Below are positions 33,722 to 42,116 of a stretch of DNA of 44,346 nucleotides, in pieces. The position numbers were made by a program, and so were the translations under genes. Numbering within the stretch: the stretch's first letter is position 1; each line of letters begins with the position of its first letter. The stretch is from an uncultured Eubacteriales bacterium (GTDB lineage: Bacteria; Bacillota; Clostridia; UBA1381), in contig CAJKHT010000014.1 in assembly GCA_905199755.1 (NCBI GenBank), positions 1 through 44,346 on the forward strand. Reading direction: 5' to 3'. A model generated the notes under the pieces. The model did no database searches. It was not told the origin of the DNA and saw only the letters and a program-made list of their open reading frames with translations.

Positions 33722-35485
33722 TTACACTTCCTCCGAAAGCTTTTCCGTTCCCGAGAATACCAGACCGCGGCTGCCGTCCATTGTTACGGTTGTACCGCTC
33801 TTTAAAATCTTGGTTGCTCCCGATGCATTGGTTATTACCGGTATATCGAGTGCTGCGGCAAGAATCATTGCATTGCTTGAATCGCCGTTTTCCTCGCTTA
33901 TAATACCCGATGACTTTTTAACATACGGCACCATAGCCATTGTCACCTTTGCGGTTACAAGAATATCCCCGTCATTGAAATTATTTGCCAATGCTTCTTC
34001 ATCATGCGCCACACACACTCTTGCCGTTCTGTGGAGCTTTGTTATTCCGGTACCGCTCACAAGAATATGACCGACAAGATGAACCTTCATGAGGTTTGTT
34101 GTACCGGCAATACCGATGGGCGAACCCCCGGTAATTACCACCAAATCACCGTCATTTATAAGCCCCGTTGTACGAGAGCATTCTACCGCATGCTCAAACA
34201 GCTCGTCACTGTTTGCTCTTTCCTCACTCGGTATCGGATAAACACCCCATGACAGATTCAGCTGACGTCTTGCCTTTTTGCTTAATGTAGGTGCAATAAT
34301 CGGGCACGCAGGTCTGAATCTCGAAAGCTGTCTTGCCGTAGTTCCCGAATAGGTGAGTGCAATTATTGCCGTTGCACGCAAATCATGCGCTGTTGTACAT
34401 GTGGCATGGCTTATTGCATTTGATACGTCCATGCGCGAATCGAAATTCATGTTGTCGAGACGTTTTACATAGTCAATGTCATTTTCGGTATGCTCCGCAA
34501 TCGATGCCATTGTTTTAACCGCTTCAACGGGATATTTTCCGATTGCGGTCTCGCCCGACAGCATTATTGCGCTTGTACCGTCATAAATAGCATTTGCAAC
34601 GTCCGTTGTTTCGGCTCTTGTCGGACGCGGATTCCTTATCATGGAATCAAGCATCTGAGTAGCGGTTATAACGACCTTGCCGGCTCTGTAGGTCTTTTTT
34701 ATGAGTTTTTTCTGGATTACGGGGATATACTGCATATCAATCTCAACACCCATATCGCCTCTTGCGACCATTATACCGTGAGATACATGTATAATTTCAT
34801 CTATATTGTCGACACCCTCCGAATTTTCAATCTTTGCAATTACTCCGATATTTCCGGCACCGTTTTTATCAAGCAGCTTTTTTATTGTGCGTACATCGTC
34901 CGCACATCTTACAAACGATGCGGCAATAAAGTCAAAGTCATTTTCTATTCCGAATAAAATGTCATCCGCATCTTTTTTGCTCATATACGGTATTGAGAGT
35001 GAAACATTCGGTATATTAACGCTCTTTTTATTGCTTATCGTGCCGCCGTTTTTAACTTCGCACACAATTCTGCTGCTTTTTACCGATATTACCTCAAGCT
35101 CTACCAGACCGTCATCAATCAATATGCGGTTTCCAACCTTAACGTCACGCGGAAGATTCTTATAGGTTATTGAAACCTGTGTTTCGTCACCATCAACATC
35201 ATCGGTGCATAGAGTAAATTTCTGTCCTGCCTTAAGCTCCACACTTCCGTTTTTAAAATCCTTAATTCTCACCTCTGGACCTTTTGTATCCAAAAGTATC
35301 GCAACCGGCAAGTCAAGTTCTTCTCTCACCTTTTTAATTCTGTTTACGGTCTGCAAGGCTTCCTCATGCGTACCGTGCGAAAAATTTATACGCGCAACAT
35401 CCATGCCTGCTTGCATAAGCTCTTTTAAGGTTTCCTCATTGTCTGACGAGGGTCCTATGGTACATATAATTTTTGTTTTTCTCAT
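33722..35485 (-). CDS. pyk: Pyruvate kinase with C-terminal PEP-utiliser-like domain
   Basis: A 587-residue glycolytic enzyme that transfers phosphate from phosphoenolpyruvate to ADP. Motifs: TKIICTIGPSSDN, ARINFSHGTHEE, LLDTKGPEVR, the active-site IAKIENSEGVDNI, MVARGDMGVE and TATQMLDSM. As in Bacillus-type enzymes, an extra domain of about 110 residues follows the catalytic core and resembles the mobile domain of PEP synthase; here the usual SHA is SNA (EENGDSSNAMIL), so the phospho-histidine position is not retained. The start at 35485 follows GCAGGAG; the longer frame would overlap pfkA. It lies 76 bases after pfkA. Confidence 0.97.
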   Translation of the reverse strand: MRKTKIICTIGPSSDNEETLKELMQAGMDVARINFSHGTHEEALQTVNRIKKVREELDLPVAILLDTKGPEVRIKDFKNGSVELKAGQKFTLCTDDVDGDETQVSITYKNLPRDVKVGNRILIDDGLVELEVISVKSSRIVCEVKNGGTISNKKSVNIPNVSLSIPYMSKKDADDILFGIENDFDFIAASFVRCADDVRTIKKLLDKNGAGNIGVIAKIENSEGVDNIDEIIHVSHGIMVARGDMGVEIDMQYIPVIQKKLIKKTYRAGKVVITATQMLDSMIRNPRPTRAETTDVANAIYDGTSAIMLSGETAIGKYPVEAVKTMASIAEHTENDIDYVKRLDNMNFDSRMDVSNAISHATCTTAHDLRATAIIALTYSGTTARQLSRFRPACPIIAPTLSKKARRQLNLSWGVYPIPSEERANSDELFEHAVECSRTTGLINDGDLVVITGGSPIGIAGTTNLMKVHLVGHILVSGTGITKLHRTARVCVAHDEEALANNFNDGDILVTAKVTMAMVPYVKKSSGIISEENGDSSNAMILAAALDIPVITNASGATKILKSGTTVTMDGSRGLVFSGTEKLSEEV

Positions 35486-35524
35486 AATCTCATCACTCCT
35501 GCGGCTGATTTTTTCATAAATAAA

Positions 35525-35551
35525 GCACGGAACTGCAATGCAATCCCGTGC
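35525..35551 (-). terminator. Hairpin between pfkA and pyk
   Basis: GCACGG (35525-35530) and CCGTGC (35546-35551) pair around a loop with its own GCAATGC, followed on the minus strand by TTTATTTA. It is weak as a terminator and could set the ratio of pfkA to pyk expression. Confidence 0.4.
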
Positions 35552-35561
35552 CGGTAAAAGC

Positions 35562-36524
35562 TTATACGGTAAGCTTGGGAACAAGGTTTACAAGGCTTTC
35601 GGGCAATGTTTTTTGCATTGCAAGTCCCTCAGCTATATCAATATCACAGACTTTATTATCTTTCATGCGCACAATTCTGTTTTCCTTGCCCTCAAGAAGC
35701 AGCTCAACGCATTTCGCACCCATCTCGCTGGCAATAACCCTGTCGCGAACCGACGGGCTGCCGCCGCGCTGTACATGACCGAGAATGGTTGCACGTGTTT
35801 CAATACCTGTTTTTTCTTCAATTACCTTTGCCATTTCCATTACACCGCCGATACCCTCAGCAACAATAATGATTGAGTGTTTTTTTCCTCTTGCCTTTGA
35901 TTCCAGCACGGGGCGGAGAACGTCCTCATCAAACGACCATTCCTTTTCGGGAACGAGAATAACCTCGGCACCGCATGCAATACCGGCTTCAAGCGCGATA
36001 TATCCCGCACGTCTGCCCATAACTTCTATTAAAGAGCATCTGTTATGGCTTGTTGAAGTATCGCGGATTTTATCAACCGCCTCCATAACGGTGTTAAGAC
36101 ATGTATCATAACCAACCGTGTAATCGGAACAGCTTATATCATTGTCTATGGTTCCGGGCATTGCGATTGTCGGGAAGCCTGCCTTGCAAAGCTCCATAGC
36201 GCCTCTGAACGAGCCGTCACCGCCGATTACTATAATACCGTCAAGACCTTCTTTTCTTGCATTTGCATACGCAATTTCTCTGCCCTCGGGAGTTTTAAAT
36301 TCCAGACAGCGTGCTGTCTGGAGAATTGTACCGCCGCGCTGAAGTGTTTCGGAAACCGAACGCGCCGTCATTTCCTCCATATTATCGGTCATAAGTCCGA
36401 CATAACCCTGCTTTATTCCCATAACCTGTACGCCGTAATACGCACCCGTTCTCACAACAGCTCTTATTGCTGCGTTCATACCGGGAGCGTCGCCGCCGCT
36501 GGTCAGCACTCCGATTTTCTTCAT
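35562..36524 (-). CDS. pfkA: ATP-dependent 6-phosphofructokinase
   Basis: A 320-residue enzyme that makes fructose-1,6-bisphosphate. GVLTSGGDAPGMNAAIR, VIGGDGSFRGA, PGTIDNDISCSD (catalytic Asp) and EVMGRRAGYIA are canonical; Gly in GGDGS and Gly in PGTIDND indicate ATP rather than pyrophosphate use. The start at 36524 is where the family begins, with GGAG nine bases before; ATG at 36539 with AAAGGAAC upstream is an alternative that adds five residues. pyk follows. Confidence 0.97.
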   Translation of the reverse strand: MKKIGVLTSGGDAPGMNAAIRAVVRTGAYYGVQVMGIKQGYVGLMTDNMEEMTARSVSETLQRGGTILQTARCLEFKTPEGREIAYANARKEGLDGIIVIGGDGSFRGAMELCKAGFPTIAMPGTIDNDISCSDYTVGYDTCLNTVMEAVDKIRDTSTSHNRCSLIEVMGRRAGYIALEAGIACGAEVILVPEKEWSFDEDVLRPVLESKARGKKHSIIIVAEGIGGVMEMAKVIEEKTGIETRATILGHVQRGGSPSVRDRVIASEMGAKCVELLLEGKENRIVRMKDNKVCDIDIAEGLAMQKTLPESLVNLVPKLTV

Positions 36525-36582
36525 AGTTTTTTTCTCCATGTTTAATCAGTTCCTTTCCGTGTAAAGCGGAAAACATACCGCT

Positions 36583-36777
36583 TTAGAACAATTCATTATC
36601 AATTATCAAATCCTGAGCCGCATCAACCTCCGGCTGAGGTACAAGCACCTCAAACCCCTGACGTTCATCATGCTGACCGATGCGCCTCATTCTTGACAAA
36701 ATATGCTTTTCTCTCAAAAGACCTGCAAGCCGCTTTGCGGTAGCGCCGTCCTGAGATATATAAACCACAGTCCACAT
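36583..36777 (-). CDS. Small conserved protein of unknown function
   Basis: A 64-residue protein (MWTVVYISQDGATAKRLAGL at the start; GFEVLVPQPEVDAAQDLI near the end). It has a beta-alpha-beta pattern, a short helix rich in basic residues and a final helix, reminiscent of the small signal-transducing-protein/DUF2007 type fold. Proteins of this type sit before pfkA in many Clostridia, sometimes wrongly labelled glutamate decarboxylase. It lies one base after mtrB and 58 before pfkA, so it is in the same operon. No catalytic residues are visible. Confidence 0.75.
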   Translation of the reverse strand: MWTVVYISQDGATAKRLAGLLREKHILSRMRRIGQHDERQGFEVLVPQPEVDAAQDLIIDNELF

Positions 36778-36778
36778 A

Positions 36779-37015
36779 TCAGATCATCGTCTCCGTATCC
36801 GAAATAATTGTCCCGAACTTCGTATGAATTTCGGCCTTGCCCTTTATTTTCATTGCGGAAGTTATTTCCGTAAACTGCGCTATAAAAACCTCGCCCGCAT
36901 CCAGCTTTTCGGTATGCTGAAACTTGGTATCCTTACCGCGCGTCAGTCCTATTATATTCACGCCGTCCTCAAGTGCTTTTACGGCAATATAATCATTCGA
37001 CATAAATTCACTCAT
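36779..37015 (-). CDS. mtrB: TRAP (trp RNA-binding attenuation protein) homologue
   Basis: A 78-residue protein that matches Bacillus MtrB closely along its length: YIAVKALEDGVNIIGLTRGK, DTKFQHTEKLDAGEVFIAQF, TEITSAMKIKGKAEIHTKFG. TRAP forms an 11-subunit ring that, when loaded with tryptophan, binds RNA with repeated GAG/UAG triplets. The RNA-contacting Lys in EKLD and in the MKIKG motif are kept; the Bacillus Arg in VRG is Lys here. The Thr residues around the tryptophan pocket (GLTRGKDT) are also kept. The start at 37015 follows AGGTGA. Its place at the head of the pfkA-pyk operon, with no trp gene nearby, is notable. Confidence 0.9.
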   Translation of the reverse strand: MSEFMSNDYIAVKALEDGVNIIGLTRGKDTKFQHTEKLDAGEVFIAQFTEITSAMKIKGKAEIHTKFGTIISDTETMI

Positions 37016-37192
37016 GCGCGTATCACCTGACCTTTCGTTTTAATACATTATAAATGAAAGCAAGCTACCTTTCTGCCTTTACCGGCATCGGATTTCACTT
37101 TACTCTTATAAATCACGAAGCTTTTTGCTCCTTATGGATACATGCGGTGCTTTTGTAAAACACAAATTCTTCCCCATGATACCGTTTATATC

Positions 37193-37221
37193 ATTTTATC
37201 CTATTTCAGTAAAAATTTCAA
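37193..37221 (-). promoter_or_regulatory. Promoter of the mtrB-pfkA-pyk operon
   Basis: On the minus strand, TTGAAA (37221-37216), a 17-base spacer and TAAAAT (37198-37193). It lies in the 261-base gap between dnaE and mtrB. The leader of about 170 bases (37016-37186) has no clear hairpin-plus-T attenuator. I see no other feature in the gap. Confidence 0.75.
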
Positions 37222-37276
37222 GTCATAATTGCAAAAAATTTATTACATTAATGTTACCCTGTTTTGTGTATTTTTA

Positions 37277-40200
37277 CTACTTTATTTTTACGTTTTCGTC
37301 TCCGAAAACTTTTTTCAGATCAGCTAGTGCCGACGGGATATTGTTAAACCACATTCTGCGCGGCACCGAAACCACTTTTTTCGTATCCTCAAAAAACAGT
37401 CTCACCTCGGTATTTCCCTGATAAGGCGCAAGATTTTCCTGTAAGAGCCGCATTGTTTCCTCGCTGCGCGTTTTAAGCTTTATATAAAGCCTTGCAGGCT
37501 CTTTCATCTTTTCAAGAGCCTCTTCAATCGGCTCGACAGTCTCACATATAAGCTTCGGGGCTTCGTCCTCGCGTATGCTTACGCGTCCGCGCACCGCAAC
37601 CACCGAATCCTCATTAAGCCTTGCCGAATAATTGCTGAGCACTTTCGGAAACACTATACATTCTATACTGCCGTAGGTATCTTCAAGCGTGACAAATGCC
37701 ATCTGCGTATTGGAACGGGTGATTTTATTTTTCCTGTTCTCAACAGACGCACAGATTACCACAGTATCGTTATCCTTAAGTCCGTCACGGGATATATGGT
37801 ATGTTCCGTCCTCGTCCTTATGAACACTGCTTAAAATATCGCCTATATTGTATTTTGATATTTTCTTTGCCCTATCGGCATATTCCTCCATTGGGTGTCC
37901 CGTAAAATACATTCCCGTGGATTCCTTTTCATAGCGAAGCATTGTACGCTTGTCAAGCTCCGCAATGTCGGGAAACTCCATCTCGTCATGCTTTTCCTCG
38001 CCCATTTCAAAGAGAGAAATCTGTCCCATAACATTATCTCTTGCATTTCTTAACGTACCCTCAAGTGCACGTTCATATACGGCAAGCAGCTGAGAACGCT
38101 TTATTCCGAGCGAATCAAACGCACCGCTGCGTATAAGTCCCTCAAGTGCACGCTTATTCATATCCTCGCCCGCAGTCCGATCCACAAAATCCGAAAAGCT
38201 TTTGAATTTTCCGTTTCTTTCACGTTCATTAACAAGTCTTACAATGAGTGCCCTGCCGACATTTTTTATCGCGGAAAGTCCGAAACGTATTCCGTTTCCC
38301 TCAACGGTAAAGGTATCCTCGCTTTTGTTTACATCGGGCGGCAGACGGTCTATTCCCATTTCACGGCAGTTGTTTATATAGTGGTTTATCTTATCTGTAT
38401 CGTCAATGCTCGATATAAGCGATGCCATGAACTCCACGGGATAAAACGTTTTAAGGTATGCAGTCTGATACGCAACGAATGCATATGCCGCCGCGTGTGA
38501 TTTATTAAAGGCATAGCTTGCAAAATCGTTGATTTCATCGAATATTGCGATTGCCGTTGCCTCGTCTATTCCGTTCTTGATACATCCGTTTATACTTCCG
38601 TCCTCCGAACCGTAAATGAAATTACGGCGCTCAATCTGCATCTGATCTACTTTTTTCTTACTGATTATACGTCTTAACTGATCTGCCTTGCCGAGAGAAT
38701 ATCCGGCAAGCACACGCACTATTTCAAGCACCTGCTCCTGATATACCATGCAGCCGTAGGTTACATTTAGTATGCTTTCCAAAAGCGGATGACGGTATGT
38801 GATTTTATCGGGGTGCTTTTTATTGTTTATATACCGCGGAATCTGCTCCATAGGTCCCGGACGGTACAACGAAATTCCGGCTATGACATCTTCTATGTTT
38901 TCGGGCTTAAGCTCCATCATAAACGACTGCATACCGGCGCTTTCCATCTGGAACACACCGTCCGTATTTCCCGACGCTATAAGCTCAAAAACCTCTTTTT
39001 TATCATAGTCTATGCTGTCCATGTCAAGCTTTATTCCGCGTGTTTTCTCTATTATTGACACGGCATTTTCGATAACCGTCAGGTTTCTGAGTCCCAAAAA
39101 GTCCATTTTGAGAAGTCCGAGGCTTTCAACGGTATCCTTTGTAAACTGCGTTGTTATAAAATTTTCCTTGTTAATGGTGAGCGGCAGATATTTTACTATG
39201 GGCTCACTCGTTATAACAACCCCTGCGGCATGAGTCGAGGCATGCCGCGGCAACCCCTCCAGCGCACATGATGTATCTATAAGCTCCTTGATTCTTCCGT
39301 CCGTGTCATACATTGCATGCAGCTCGCCCGATAAATCGAGCGCCTTTTTGATAGTCATTTTCAAATCATTCGGTATAAGCTTTGCAACCTTATCCACTTC
39401 ATTGTACGGAATATTCAGCGCACGTCCCACGTCACGCACCGCAAGCCGTGCTTTCATCGTACCGAACGTTACAATCTGCGCCACCTGCTTTTCGCCGTAT
39501 TTTTCCACAACATAGTCGATTACCTTCTGCCTGCCGGACGGCGCAAAGTCTATGTCAATATCGGGCATGCTTACACGTTCCGGGTTTAAGAAACGTTCAA
39601 ATATAAGACTGTATTTTATCGGATCGATTGACGTTATCCCGAGGGTATACGACACAAGGCTGCCTGCCGCGCTTCCTCTGCCCGGTCCTACCATGACGCC
39701 GTGAGTCCGCGCATAATGTATAAAATCACGCACGATAAGGAAATAATCCACAAAACCCATATTTTTTATAACGCCAAGCTCATAATTTAAACGTTCCCTG
39801 AGTTCATCTGACGGATTTTCGTATCTTTCGTTAAGTCCGTCAAAGCACAGCTCATTAAGATACCCGAACGCATCTTTTCCGTCCGGAACGTCAAAGGACG
39901 GCAAATGCTGCGAGCCGAAATCAAACTCCACATTGCACCGCGCGGCAATTTTCCCCGTGTTTTCGATTGCCTCCGGCGCATATGCAAAAAGCTCCGACAT
40001 TTCCTCGGGGGATTTTATATAAAATTCCTCCGTTTCGAATTTCATTCTGTTGGGATCGTCCACGGTTTTATCCATTTGAATACACATCAGAACGTCCTGG
40101 TATCTTGCGTCCTCTTTTTTAAGGTAATGAATATCGTTTGTTGCCGCAAGACCTATTCCCGTTTCTCTCGCAAGCCGTATCAAATCGGGAAGTATCTTTT

Positions 40201-40747
40201 TTTGCTCCGCAATTCCGTGATCCTGAATTTCGATAAAGTAATTGTCCCTGCCCATTACAGCGGCATACTTCTCCGCTGTTTTTTTCGCACCGTCATAATC
40301 TCCTGCCGCAAGAAGCTTAGGTACTTCGCCGGCAAGACACGCACTGAGCGCAATTATTCCCTTGTGATGCTCCTTTAAAAGCTCAAAATCTATACGCGGC
40401 TTATAATAAAATCCCTCAATATGCCCCATGCTGACAAGATATATAAGATTCTCATAGCCCTGCTGCGTTTCGGCAAGAAGTATCAGATGACTCGTTTTAT
40501 TGTCAATGTCATGCACCTTGTCAAAGCGTGTCCGCGGTGCCATATATACCTCACAGCCTATTACCGGGTGTATTCCCTGCGCTTTACATTCGCGCCAGAA
40601 ATCCGCTGCACCGTACATATTGCCGTGGTCGGTAATTGCACACGAATCCATGCCCAGTTCTTTTACACGTGCCACAAGCTTTTTTATGCTTGCCTCGCCG
40701 TCGAGCAGACTGTATTCGGTATGAGTATGAAGATGGCAAAAGCTCAT
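37277..40747 (-). CDS. dnaE: DNA polymerase III subunit alpha
   Basis: A 1156-residue replicative polymerase of the DnaE type. It begins with a PHP domain (FCHLHTHTEYSLLDGEASI), followed by the polymerase core with VGPGRGSAAGSLVSYTLGI and the catalytic aspartates in PDIDIDF (Asp398, Asp400). Then come the fingers, the helix-hairpin-helix region (about 800-850) and an OB-fold with IECIVFPKVLSNYSARLNED near 1040. In Firmicutes this enzyme works alongside PolC, which is not in the window. The start at 40747 follows GGAGG with six bases between. It lies 25 bases after rlmH. Confidence 0.98.
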   Translation of the reverse strand: MSFCHLHTHTEYSLLDGEASIKKLVARVKELGMDSCAITDHGNMYGAADFWRECKAQGIHPVIGCEVYMAPRTRFDKVHDIDNKTSHLILLAETQQGYENLIYLVSMGHIEGFYYKPRIDFELLKEHHKGIIALSACLAGEVPKLLAAGDYDGAKKTAEKYAAVMGRDNYFIEIQDHGIAEQKKILPDLIRLARETGIGLAATNDIHYLKKEDARYQDVLMCIQMDKTVDDPNRMKFETEEFYIKSPEEMSELFAYAPEAIENTGKIAARCNVEFDFGSQHLPSFDVPDGKDAFGYLNELCFDGLNERYENPSDELRERLNYELGVIKNMGFVDYFLIVRDFIHYARTHGVMVGPGRGSAAGSLVSYTLGITSIDPIKYSLIFERFLNPERVSMPDIDIDFAPSGRQKVIDYVVEKYGEKQVAQIVTFGTMKARLAVRDVGRALNIPYNEVDKVAKLIPNDLKMTIKKALDLSGELHAMYDTDGRIKELIDTSCALEGLPRHASTHAAGVVITSEPIVKYLPLTINKENFITTQFTKDTVESLGLLKMDFLGLRNLTVIENAVSIIEKTRGIKLDMDSIDYDKKEVFELIASGNTDGVFQMESAGMQSFMMELKPENIEDVIAGISLYRPGPMEQIPRYINNKKHPDKITYRHPLLESILNVTYGCMVYQEQVLEIVRVLAGYSLGKADQLRRIISKKKVDQMQIERRNFIYGSEDGSINGCIKNGIDEATAIAIFDEINDFASYAFNKSHAAAYAFVAYQTAYLKTFYPVEFMASLISSIDDTDKINHYINNCREMGIDRLPPDVNKSEDTFTVEGNGIRFGLSAIKNVGRALIVRLVNERERNGKFKSFSDFVDRTAGEDMNKRALEGLIRSGAFDSLGIKRSQLLAVYERALEGTLRNARDNVMGQISLFEMGEEKHDEMEFPDIAELDKRTMLRYEKESTGMYFTGHPMEEYADRAKKISKYNIGDILSSVHKDEDGTYHISRDGLKDNDTVVICASVENRKNKITRSNTQMAFVTLEDTYGSIECIVFPKVLSNYSARLNEDSVVAVRGRVSIREDEAPKLICETVEPIEEALEKMKEPARLYIKLKTRSEETMRLLQENLAPYQGNTEVRLFFEDTKKVVSVPRRMWFNNIPSALADLKKVFGDENVKIK

Positions 40748-40772
40748 AATAGTCCTCCGTTTCACCGCTGTA

Positions 40773-41249
40773 TCATTTGTGGTAAGCCTCATTCCTGTTT
40801 ATCTTAAACGCTCTGTAAATCTGTTCGCAAAGCACTACGCGCATCAGCTGATGCGGAAGTGTCATACGCCCGAAGCTCAGGCGAAAATCGGAGCGCGCCT
40901 TTACCGCCTCAGAAAGACCGAGCGAACCGCCTATAATGAAAGTCACCGAGCTGTTTATCATTGACACGGCTTCAATTTTTTCAGCCAGCTGTTCGCTTGA
41001 AAGCTCTTTTCCCTCAATACAAAGCGCCACCGCATACGAATTATCCTTAAGCTTCGCCAGTATTGCCGAGCCTTCTTTTTCTTTGACCGCTTCCTGCTCT
41101 TTTAATGACGCATTTTCCGGGATTTTTTCGTCCGGCACTTCCGTTATCTCAAATTTTGCAAAGCGTGACATTCTCTTTTTGTACTCATCAATTGCTGCGG
41201 TAAAATATTTTTCCTTAATCTTTCCTACGCACAATACCGTAATATTCAT
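40773..41249 (-). CDS. rlmH: 23S rRNA (pseudouridine-1915-N3)-methyltransferase
   Basis: A 158-residue SPOUT-class methyltransferase that modifies helix 69 of 23S rRNA. VLCVGKIKEKYFTAAIDEYKKR, LCIEGKELSSE, the knotted SAM-binding FIIGGSLGLSEAV, and the C-terminal GRMTLPHQLMRVVLCEQIYR and NRNEAYHK are diagnostic, with full length. Its ATG overlaps the stop of the preceding gene (ATGA type), so the two are translationally coupled. Confidence 0.97.
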   Translation of the reverse strand: MNITVLCVGKIKEKYFTAAIDEYKKRMSRFAKFEITEVPDEKIPENASLKEQEAVKEKEGSAILAKLKDNSYAVALCIEGKELSSEQLAEKIEAVSMINSSVTFIIGGSLGLSEAVKARSDFRLSFGRMTLPHQLMRVVLCEQIYRAFKINRNEAYHK

Positions 41250-42031
41250 AGCTCCTTAAACCTCGTTACCGCAAATCTTTCCGCCACCTGCAATGTCACT
41301 TCACGGTCTATTTCAACCCCTGCGTCCGTAAGGCGGTTAAATGTTTCCATTACCGCAATTTCGGGCAGATTGTTTTGTATGCTTAAATGTCCGAGCATTA
41401 TATGCTTTGTTCCGTGCTTTACAAGCTCCAGTGCGGTTTTTGATGCGTTTTCATTCGATAAATGCCCGGTATCGCTCAAAATCCGTTTTTTAAGCGGATA
41501 CGGGTATGGTCCGATTTCAAGCATATGTACATCGTGATTCGATTCAAGAATAATACTGCGGCTGCCGAAAAGTCCGTTCATTATTTCTTCATTCATACAG
41601 CCTATATCCGTTGCTATCGAAACCTTGTCATTTCCGCAAAAAAAGCTGTAGCCTACCGGCTCCGCCGCATCATGCGGAATTGAAAACGGCATAATCCCTA
41701 TTGTTCCTATTTCAAATCCGCTGCCCGCTTTTACCGTGCAGCGCTGCGAATCCTCCATTCTGCCCACGTCCATGGCCACATGTGTGAGAGGTGTGGCATA
41801 TACGGGCAGCTTGTATTTTCTTGCCATTACTCCGGCTCCGCGTATGTGATCCGAGTGTTCGTGCGTTATTAAAAGCGCATCGATACACTCAGGCATAACG
41901 TCTGCCTCTTTAAGCGCCGCCTCAAGCTTTTTGCCCGAAGCGCCGCAGTCTATAAGAAGATTTGTTTTTCCGTCCGTAACAAGCGATGCATTGCCCGAAG
42001 AACCGCTTATAAGTGAAATCAATTGAAGCAT
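41246..42031 (-). CDS. walJ: Metallo-beta-lactamase-fold hydrolase, WalJ/YycJ-like
   Basis: A 261-residue metallohydrolase. The metal motif THEHSDHIRG (about 56-65), the later DIGC, and LGHLSIQNN near the C-terminus are those of the YycJ group, a predicted 5'-3' exonuclease linked in some Firmicutes to the WalKR cell-wall operon. SGSSGNASLVTDGKTNLLID at the start is typical. It is coupled to rlmH, a neighbour also found near yycJ in several Firmicutes. No walK or walR lies in the window. Confidence 0.92.
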   Translation of the reverse strand: MLQLISLISGSSGNASLVTDGKTNLLIDCGASGKKLEAALKEADVMPECIDALLITHEHSDHIRGAGVMARKYKLPVYATPLTHVAMDVGRMEDSQRCTVKAGSGFEIGTIGIMPFSIPHDAAEPVGYSFFCGNDKVSIATDIGCMNEEIMNGLFGSRSIILESNHDVHMLEIGPYPYPLKKRILSDTGHLSNENASKTALELVKHGTKHIMLGHLSIQNNLPEIAVMETFNRLTDAGVEIDREVTLQVAERFAVTRFKEL

Positions 42032-42065
42032 ATATTTCCCCGCATTTATTGTTTATTTGTAAACA

Positions 42066-42107
42066 AGCCGAACTTATGCGGTAAATAAAACCGCAAAAAG
42101 TCCGGCT
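42066..42107 (-). terminator. Terminator downstream of murA
   Basis: On the minus strand AGCCGGACTTTTTGCGGT and ACCGCATAAGTTCGGCT form an imperfect stem of about 16 pairs around TTTATTT, followed by TGTTTA. It ends the murA transcript. The T-tract is poor, and some read-through may supply the walJ-rlmH-dnaE genes, for which no clear promoter is seen. Confidence 0.65.
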
Positions 42108-42116
42108 GCTATTTAA

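Noticed and set aside
34490..34957. A 155-codon plus-strand frame inside pyk, and similar long frames opposite dnaE, murA and the thioesterase
   Set aside because: All are antisense to strongly supported genes and encode cysteine/histidine-rich sequence typical of shadow frames.
37016..37186. Possible riboswitch or TRAP autoregulatory leader before mtrB
   Set aside because: No run of evenly spaced GAG/UAG triplets, no terminator-antiterminator pair and no known riboswitch core were visible.
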